Shown here: positions 31,891 through 36,869 of the stretch, piece by piece
Layout of the letters: the number at the start of each line of letters is the position of its first letter
Position numbering within the stretch: position 1 is the stretch's first letter
Source of the DNA: a virus
IMG/VR virus record: IMGVR_UViG_3300003937_000231
Location: 1-36,869 of that record
Reading direction: 5' to 3' (one strand)
Length of the DNA stretch: 36,869 bases
Notes under the pieces: generated by a model
The model's input: only the letters and a program-made list of their open reading frames with translations
Database searches by the model: none
What the model was told of the DNA's origin: nothing
Translations under genes and position numbers: made by a program

Positions 31891-32907
31891 TTACCCGTTG
31901 CTTCTGTTACGAATCATCTGTAAGATGTCATCTGCTGATTGCTTTCCTTTATCTACTTCAGGTGCAGGAGCAGGTGCTACTGGAGCCGCTGTTTCTACTG
32001 CTGGTGCAGGTGCTACTGGAGCCGCTTCTGCTACTGCTGGTGCAGGTGCAGGTGCCGCCGTTGGTGCTACTGGAGCCGCCGCTTGTGCTGGAGCACTTGT
32101 GGCTGGTGTCGCTGTGCTTGGAACTTCTACGCCATATGGCTTGTAAAAGTTACCCCAACGCTCTGGATCATACAACTCACCATCTACTGATGCCGCAAAC
32201 ATTTCTGTAATTGCTTGGTATCCTTCTGCAGTTGGCTTTGCAGGCAAAAAGTCTGCTAAGTTGTGTAAACCATTTGTGTCTACTGCCGCAAGTTGTACTT
32301 CATCTAATGCACTCTCTTTACGAGCCCATTTTGAAGTACTGTAGTCTGCGTATTGACCTTTGGTTGTTTTTGTGACTCTAAAGTCAGTACCTGCAACATA
32401 ATCAGTTGGAATGTTTTCCATATCTGGATCCATAAGTGCTGATTTAATAATGTTGAAGATTTGTGGTGAAATCACAAAACGTCTAATTGGGTTTTCTGGT
32501 GATTCCTCGTTGAGAGGATTCTCAGTTACAAATCCTTGGAAAATGTATGAACGTTTTTTCCAATACTTTCTGCCCATATCTTCTAAAGATGCGTCTTTGA
32601 ACCAAGGACGTACTTCAGTTAGTACTGGACACGAATCGCCGTACATTTCACCGCAAGGTACTTGTACTGTAACTGGTTTGTTTTCTCCACCTTTCACACC
32701 TGGGAAAGTCAAACGAATCATTTGACGTTCTACCCAAAAGAATGTGTTATCTGGATCTGAGTCTGGTAAGAATCTCAATACTGCTGAGGTACCTTCGTCA
32801 ATATTCCAGTGTGGATAAATTGCGTTGTCGCTTTGTGAGTTATTTTTGGAACCGGGTTTGGTTTCCATTGATGAGAGCTTCGCTCTGATTTCTGCTAATG
32901 AGGCCAT
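31891..32907 (-). CDS. 32: gp32 single-stranded DNA-binding protein
   Basis: 338 residues. The core (about 20-240) has the gp32 pattern: FFWVERQMIRLTF, VQVPCGEMYGDSCPVL, RPWFKD and RFVISPQIFNII. In T4 the zinc site is C77-x9-C87-x2-C90 with H64; here two Cys are kept (C-x8-C) and the third is Leu, so the zinc site may be lost or altered. A remarkable Ala/Pro/Val-rich linker (about 270-320) follows, then DKGKQSADDILQMIRNRSNG; the T4-type acidic tail is missing at the very end. AGGAGAAA precedes the ATG. It coats single-stranded DNA and coordinates UvsX and UvsY. Confidence 0.93.
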   Translation of the reverse strand: MASLAEIRAKLSSMETKPGSKNNSQSDNAIYPHWNIDEGTSAVLRFLPDSDPDNTFFWVERQMIRLTFPGVKGGENKPVTVQVPCGEMYGDSCPVLTEVRPWFKDASLEDMGRKYWKKRSYIFQGFVTENPLNEESPENPIRRFVISPQIFNIIKSALMDPDMENIPTDYVAGTDFRVTKTTKGQYADYSTSKWARKESALDEVQLAAVDTNGLHNLADFLPAKPTAEGYQAITEMFAASVDGELYDPERWGNFYKPYGVEVPSTATPATSAPAQAAAPVAPTAAPAPAPAVAEAAPVAPAPAVETAAPVAPAPAPEVDKGKQSADDILQMIRNRSNG

Positions 32908-32943
32908 GATGTTTCTCCTGTAATTGCCATGTTTGCCATAGTC

Positions 32944-32959
32944 GTAATCATATGATTAC
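32944..32959. repeat. 16-bp palindrome in the gp32 leader
   Basis: GTAATCATATGATTAC, a perfect palindrome just downstream of the gp32 promoter -10 box (about +1 to +16). A protein operator or a leader hairpin are both possible; T4 gp32 is known to control its own translation. Confidence 0.5.
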
Positions 32960-32965
32960 TGGTTT

Positions 32966-32994
32966 ATTATAATTGCCAAGATAGAATTTGTCAA
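32966..32994 (-). promoter_or_regulatory. Sigma70-type promoter for gene 32
   Basis: TTGACA (32989-32994), 17-bp spacer, TATAAT (32966-32971) on the minus strand; leader of about 55 bases. Confidence 0.9.
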
Positions 32995-33032
32995 CCGTTT
33001 TTTTACATTGTTTCAAAAAAAACTTTGTTTGT

Positions 33033-33044
33033 GGAGTTAACTCC
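33033..33044. repeat. 12-bp palindrome GGAGTTAACTCC
   Basis: Perfect palindrome between the gp32 promoter and the late box upstream of it. It could be an operator, or chance; nothing else explains it. Confidence 0.35.
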
Positions 33045-33056
33045 TTCTAACAGTTT

Positions 33057-33064
33057 TATTTATC
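33057..33064 (-). promoter_or_regulatory. T4-type late promoter box (GATAAATA) upstream of gene 32
   Basis: GATAAATA on the minus strand directly after a terminator, giving gene 32 a possible late promoter with a long (about 150-base) leader. Confidence 0.5.
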
Positions 33065-33089
33065 AAAAAACCCGCATATAGCGGGTTTT
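33065..33089 (-). terminator. Intrinsic terminator after the virion-protein gene
   Basis: 9-bp stem AAAACCCGC / GCGGGTTTT with a 5-base loop and T run on the minus strand, 30 bases after the stop at 33118. It isolates the terminase unit from the gp32 unit. Confidence 0.9.
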
Positions 33090-33117
33090 ATTTGGTTAGT
33101 TCTTTTAAAACAGTAAC

Positions 33118-34374
33118 TTACAGGATATCTAATGATTCCATGAATGCTTCAAACTTAGCACTGTGATCTTCTGCTACTGCTTTAATTTGTGGTTGATTAG
33201 CACTTAGTAAACAACTCTTAATAGTTGCATACTCATGTTGATTAAGTCCTGCTCCACCACCAATCTTTTTACTGATGCCGTTCAAGTAAGTACCTAACAT
33301 TGGATTAGTAGATGATTGACTCATTTGTGATACTTGGTGACTAAGTTTTGCCGCTGGTGAAATAAATTCAACACCGTCATCTTCTGACAACAAGTTCTTG
33401 AGGTTATCAAACTTTTCATTCTGTACTGCTAATGTAATACTTTCTTCAAACTGTGATCTTCTTGACATAGCACTTTTGATACTTGACATAGCATTTGCTA
33501 CTCTGTCATCAAAATGTGTTTCTGTGAATTTTGCTTCTAAGTCAATATCATCTTCAAGTACTTCTATTTGACTTCTACCAATAACGCTCTCAGATGTATT
33601 TGCATAAGTTTTAGCACCTGCAAGTTTCTGTAATGTGTCATTGATACTGTTAATATTTTCAACAGCAATATTTACATACTCTTCGTTGGTTTCATTTACC
33701 AACCCGCCCTTCTTAACATAACGAACAAACTCTTTTAATGTTCTATGTTCAGCGGCCATTTCAGTAATGCTCTCACCTACTGTGTCATGCATTTCTCCGC
33801 CTTTCTGTATATGGCGTGCCATTGCTCTTGCGGCTTTCAAATTGTTTTCAGCCATTTTAAATCTTTCGTCACCACGTTGTATAAAGATGCTGTGGATATT
33901 TCTGCTTCTTGCTCCACGTACTTCTTCGTTAACTGCTTTCTTGTGTCTCACAACGATTTTGACATTATCAAGTCCTTGGTAACTGGTTTTAGTACTGCCA
34001 GTCATTGCACCAAATCCTTCTAATACATCTGCCATGTCTTTCTCCTGCTTTTGTGCGATATCAATCATCTCTGATTTAGGTTCTAATCTTCTATCAAACA
34101 CTTTAAAGTCAAAGTTTTGTAAATTGTCAGTTGCTAAATCTTTTAACATAGTACGTAATTGCTCTGATTCTTCTGCTGTACTTGTAGCAAACTGAATTGT
34201 TTGATTAGGCTTGTCATAACGCACAATCATGTTAGGATCCGCTACTACAAATCGTGTTGCGTCCTGTGGATCAATTGTAATCTTGCCTTCGGCACTAAAA
34301 CTTTTAACCTCAAGACCGAAGCCTTTCATAAGGTTAAAGATTTTTTCTCCTACTGCATCTGCGTTAACTGCCAT
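33118..34374 (-). CDS. Conserved T4-like phage virion-type protein
   Basis: 418 residues. An N-terminal alpha/beta domain (EVKSFSAEGKITIDPQDATRF, MIVRYDKPNQTIQF) is followed by a helical section and the string EEVRGARSRNIHSIFIQRGDERFKM...NNLKAARAMARHIQKGG (about 150-200), which I remember from a conserved large structural protein of T4-like marine phages. The C-terminal ~180 residues are helical. A late box at 34399-34406 and AGGAGA precede the ATG; a terminator follows. Exact virion role not known. Neighbour of the terminase. Confidence 0.75.
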   Translation of the reverse strand: MAVNADAVGEKIFNLMKGFGLEVKSFSAEGKITIDPQDATRFVVADPNMIVRYDKPNQTIQFATSTAEESEQLRTMLKDLATDNLQNFDFKVFDRRLEPKSEMIDIAQKQEKDMADVLEGFGAMTGSTKTSYQGLDNVKIVVRHKKAVNEEVRGARSRNIHSIFIQRGDERFKMAENNLKAARAMARHIQKGGEMHDTVGESITEMAAEHRTLKEFVRYVKKGGLVNETNEEYVNIAVENINSINDTLQKLAGAKTYANTSESVIGRSQIEVLEDDIDLEAKFTETHFDDRVANAMSSIKSAMSRRSQFEESITLAVQNEKFDNLKNLLSEDDGVEFISPAAKLSHQVSQMSQSSTNPMLGTYLNGISKKIGGGAGLNQHEYATIKSCLLSANQPQIKAVAEDHSAKFEAFMESLDIL

Positions 34375-34398
34375 TGCTGTTATCTCCTTTAGTACAAC

Positions 34399-34406
34399 TA
34401 TTTATC
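34399..34406 (-). promoter_or_regulatory. T4-type late promoter box (GATAAATA)
   Basis: GATAAATA on the minus strand, 24 bases before the ATG at 34374, with AGGAGA in between; between the terminase stop and this gene. Confidence 0.7.
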
Positions 34407-34408
34407 AC

Positions 34409-36001
34409 TTATAGAAGATCTATTGGCATTGGTCCGTCCCATTCATCTTCATCGCTGTACTCTGATAGCACATCATTGGTGAGATTAGAGTTTACTCGTT
34501 CATACACTTCATCTTCAAATGTTGCTATATAATCAATCATACGTACTGCTAATACAAGACTCATTACAAGGTCATCGTGTTCGCCTACTTTAGCGGCAAA
34601 ACTGTTACCTTTTGCAACAAAGTTTTTTAACTCTGACATTAGAGGTTTACTTTGAAGTGTAATTTTATCATGTTCAACTAAACGTTTTAGTGATAAACAT
34701 GATTCTACTTTAGACTTGTGACTGGTATAAAAACCACGTCTGCCTTTCTTTCCTGATACTTTCTTTGGTTCGTGTAGCATTTCACCTGGGAAGTTTTCCT
34801 CACCTGTGTCTCTGATAACAACCAGAGCCGCTTCACCAACTGCATTGCTTTCAACACTCCAGTATATTTGTGCTACTTGTAATTCTTTTAGGTACTGTAG
34901 TATATCCATCATAGTACGCATTTGGCCTTCTACAGGTGTTTTATTATGTTGCCATTCTGCTACCTGTGTTAATGTTGGTAACTCTACAACTTGTATTCCA
35001 GCGGCATCGCCGCCTGTGCCTGTGCTTGGATCTAAACTAACTACATAAGTGCAATTAGGATGTGGATGTTTATACCAACGTACTTGACCCATTTGTCTTA
35101 TAGGATCTTGTCCACGCAAATTAACAAGTTTTAACGGAGCAATCAGTGTTTCATCATATATAACAAACTCACATTGGTGTTCTCGTCTAAAACGTTCTTC
35201 ACCAATACTTGCCCTTTCTTGTGCCGCCCATGCTTCATCTCTGTCTGGGTGTTGATCCCACACAGCCAAATATGGTTTAAAACCATTTACACCAAGGTGC
35301 GAATCATTACCATATTCATCAAATGTGTTGTTTGCACCAGCCCAAATCATTGCAAACTGATCGTCATCATTGTTTGGTGTGCTTGTTACAATTGCTTTAC
35401 CACCTGTTGCAAGTGTAGGAGATAATGAAGTCCAAAACTCTTTAGCAATGGTATTACGCACAAACGCAAACTCATCACAGTAAACAAGTGTTAAGGACAT
35501 ACCACGTCCAGTTGTTTCAGTGGTTGTACTACTTAAAATACGACTACCATTATCAAAAGTTATACTGCCTTTGTTGTACTCGCTTACTCCTGCTCTGATG
35601 TGATCTGGTACATTCTCATACGCATATCTGATACGTTGCATAATTTCACTTGCACCTGCCGCCTTGTGAGCCGCAACAAGTATTGTACTGTCTGGTTGAA
35701 ACATTGCATACCACAACAAGTAACCTGCGGCTACAGTGGTTTTACCCATCTGTCTGCCCAGCATGTTAATACTATAACGATAGTCGTTGTAATTTTTTAT
35801 TAGTTCTAACTGGTAATCAAATGGTATAAACTTTATACCACCTCTGGTAGGATGCTGTATTTTCATAAACTCTGTCATGAAAAATAATGCACCAGATGAC
35901 AAATCGCAACACTTCTGGAATTCTCTTAATTCATCAGGAGTGTAGTCAACTTTAGAATGTGCTGGTTTAACCAGACTGGAATCTGCTGTACCTCTTGCCA
36001 T
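34409..36001 (-). CDS. 17: Terminase large subunit (gp17)
   Basis: 530 residues. The ATPase domain has Walker A LGRQMGKTT (81-89; T4-like R-Q-x-G-K-T), Walker B LVYCDEFAF, and the VTSTPNN coupling motif. The C-terminal RNase H-like nuclease domain has VVSLDPSTG (first Asp) and a later HDDLVMS Asp pair. It cuts concatemeric DNA and pumps it into the prohead. No small terminase is recognised directly upstream. A TATAAATA box ends 6 bases before the ATG and there is no Shine-Dalgarno, so the transcript is predicted leaderless. Confidence 0.97.
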   Translation of the reverse strand: MARGTADSSLVKPAHSKVDYTPDELREFQKCCDLSSGALFFMTEFMKIQHPTRGGIKFIPFDYQLELIKNYNDYRYSINMLGRQMGKTTVAAGYLLWYAMFQPDSTILVAAHKAAGASEIMQRIRYAYENVPDHIRAGVSEYNKGSITFDNGSRILSSTTTETTGRGMSLTLVYCDEFAFVRNTIAKEFWTSLSPTLATGGKAIVTSTPNNDDDQFAMIWAGANNTFDEYGNDSHLGVNGFKPYLAVWDQHPDRDEAWAAQERASIGEERFRREHQCEFVIYDETLIAPLKLVNLRGQDPIRQMGQVRWYKHPHPNCTYVVSLDPSTGTGGDAAGIQVVELPTLTQVAEWQHNKTPVEGQMRTMMDILQYLKELQVAQIYWSVESNAVGEAALVVIRDTGEENFPGEMLHEPKKVSGKKGRRGFYTSHKSKVESCLSLKRLVEHDKITLQSKPLMSELKNFVAKGNSFAAKVGEHDDLVMSLVLAVRMIDYIATFEDEVYERVNSNLTNDVLSEYSDEDEWDGPMPIDLL

Positions 36002-36007
36002 ATTAGT

Positions 36008-36015
36008 TATTTATA
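36008..36015 (-). promoter_or_regulatory. T4-type late promoter box (TATAAATA) for the terminase
   Basis: Exact TATAAATA on the minus strand, 6 bases before the ATG at 36001. Confidence 0.75.
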
Positions 36016-36026
36016 GGATTTGAGAC

Positions 36027-36497
36027 TTAGGAAAGAATGTTTTGGAGTTTAGCTCTTAGTGATTTAACAAGTTCTTCTTTGTCTGTGCTGTAAGAAACAT
36101 CTTCATATTCCTTTGTACCACCGAAATAGCCGTCATCTTCTTCGCACTCTTCGTCACTGCATTCAGGGTCATCACAACGTGGACAATCTTCTTCTGCAAC
36201 TTCGCTGTCTGCAACAACTTCAGGCTCTTCTTCCTTTTCAGGTTGAATTGGGTCTTGATCTGCATTCATACCACTTGGTAATGTTAATCCTGCAAGTTTT
36301 AATACTTTTGCAAGTTCTTGCATATCGTCTGCACTTGCTTCTATGCTTACTGAACCTTTATCAGTGTTCTTGTGCTGTTTGAATTCTACTGAACCTGTTA
36401 CTTCTGGTTCTGCTGATACTTGTGGCATGCCAAAACTGTTGAAAGAAACTCCTTCCATAATGTTTAATAATTTTTTGTTAAGATCTCTTTCGTTCAT
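36027..36497 (-). CDS. Conserved acidic Cys-rich protein next to the terminase
   Basis: 156 residues. The N-terminus MNERDLNKKLLNIMEG and the segment VSIEASADDMQELAKVLKLAGL (about 49-70) recall a family conserved near gp17 in marine T4-like phages. A very acidic middle (about 85-130) contains five Cys in CPRCDDPECSDEEC, a possible metal site. It ends YSTDKEELVKSLRAKLQNILS, helical. AAAGGAAC precedes the ATG. Function unknown; a small-terminase role is not supported by sequence. Confidence 0.75.
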   Translation of the reverse strand: MNERDLNKKLLNIMEGVSFNSFGMPQVSAEPEVTGSVEFKQHKNTDKGSVSIEASADDMQELAKVLKLAGLTLPSGMNADQDPIQPEKEEEPEVVADSEVAEEDCPRCDDPECSDEECEEDDGYFGGTKEYEDVSYSTDKEELVKSLRAKLQNILS

Positions 36498-36498
36498 C

Positions 36499-36869
36499 TT
36501 AGTTCCTTTTACTGCTCTGAGATATTACATCAACATGCTTTGACTGTTCTGCACCTTGTCCCATATTAGGAGTGTTCATTATAGTATCAAACATAGGTCT
36601 TAAATTATCGCCCATGATTTCATCTTTTGAAGGGTAACAACGGAAATAGTCTGCACCTTTCTCACTTTTAATTTTCTGTAACTCGTCTAAGAATTTTTTG
36701 TTAAAGTCTTCACCGAAGCCGTAATCTTTGAGATCGTCTTGCTGTGCTTCGTAATGCTCCATGCTCTCATCATTGAGTAAAGCATCTTCTTCTGATACTT
36801 GTCTATCCTCGTCTGCTTCAAGTCTTTCTGATTGCATATCTGCTTCAAGTCTACGTGGTTCGTTAACAC
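36499..36869 (-). CDS. Partial acidic protein, 5' end outside window
   Basis: The frame is open to the right edge (residues ...NEPRRLEADMQSERLEADED...), so the internal ATG at 36837 is probably not the start; about 123 residues are visible. Glu/Asp/Gln-rich helical start with an apparent short repeat RLEAD (twice), then EDFNKKFLDELQKIKSEKGADYF and a Cys (FRCYPSKDE). Stop one base before the next gene. Location upstream of gp17 suggests a packaging or head gene; unrecognised. Confidence 0.6.
   Translation of the reverse strand, partial: VNEPRRLEADMQSERLEADEDRQVSEEDALLNDESMEHYEAQQDDLKDYGFGEDFNKKFLDELQKIKSEKGADYFRCYPSKDEIMGDNLRPMFDTIMNTPNMGQGAEQSKHVDVISQSSKRN

Noticed and set aside
1-36869. Many long plus-strand frames opposite the minus-strand genes (for example 2895-3557, 7635-8231, 23615-24253)
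   Set aside because: They have low-complexity hydrophobic compositions with no recognisable motif, no promoter or ribosome site, and lie exactly opposite well-supported genes.
1-36869. Bacterial chromosome or prophage carrying the TonB receptor and lipoprotein
   Set aside because: Both genes are embedded between T4-type core genes with the same promoter style; no att site, integrase or host housekeeping block is seen.
1-36869. CRISPR arrays, insertion sequences or large tandem repeats
   Set aside because: None seen; the only repetitive stretch is the Ala/Pro coding run in gene 32.

Overview
This window is a gene-dense, AT-rich piece of a T4-like (Straboviridae-type) tailed-phage genome. It is most likely from a marine phage of a Gram-negative host. 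T4-type hallmarks are all present: UvsX recombinase, UvsY, gp32 single-strand binding protein, gp41 DnaB-type helicase, gp61 primase, UvsW helicase and the large terminase gp17, together with ThyX, four tRNA genes and T4-late-type promoter boxes (TATAAATA/GATAAATA). A phage-encoded TonB-dependent outer-membrane receptor and a lipobox lipoprotein imply a host with an outer membrane. Nearly everything is on the minus strand; one small gene (17872-18237) is on the plus strand. No integrase, transposon, CRISPR array or host chromosomal block is visible.

Layout, left to right (transcription runs right to left). 1-13.4 kb: late virion-type genes, namely a VWA-domain structural protein, a ParB-like protein, an Fe/Mn superoxide dismutase, a 1790-residue protein with an amidoligase domain and a PD-(D/E)XK-like motif, a coiled-coil/membrane XhlA-like protein, two related small proteins, and a KxDG nucleotidyltransferase-like protein. 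Many of these start with a similar M-[K/R]-x-x-x-[L/I] peptide followed by an [I/L]-x-E site, which resembles T4 capsid-targeting propeptides. 13.4-16.7 kb: gp41 helicase, an unknown protein and gp61 primase. 16.7-18.2 kb: a structural protein and the plus-strand gene, which diverge from a shared palindromic late promoter. 18.2-26.6 kb: a 193-residue protein that looks like a drastically shortened DNA polymerase III alpha (DnaE) catalytic core, a lipoprotein, an SGNH-like protein, ThyX, a zinc-finger protein, a possible gp62-like protein, UvsW and the TonB-dependent receptor. 26.6-30 kb: an AAA+ ATPase, a HAD nucleotidase, a QueC-like PP-loop enzyme and tRNA-Arg/Asp/Val/Glu. 30-33 kb: UvsY, a small acidic protein, UvsX and gp32. 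33-36.9 kb: a conserved virion protein, the terminase and two acidic proteins.

Regulation is unusually readable. Nine strong sigma70-like promoter sites (TTGACA, 16-17 bp spacer, TATAAT-like) precede early/middle genes or tRNAs (one of the nine is weak), and about ten late boxes precede virion genes. At nine starts the ATG falls about 5-7 bases after the promoter box with no Shine-Dalgarno, so leaderless mRNAs are predicted. Other genes have clear Shine-Dalgarno sites, and many are translationally coupled (ATGA or TAATG overlaps). Family assignments come from motifs read by eye and remembered family signatures; no database search was run.
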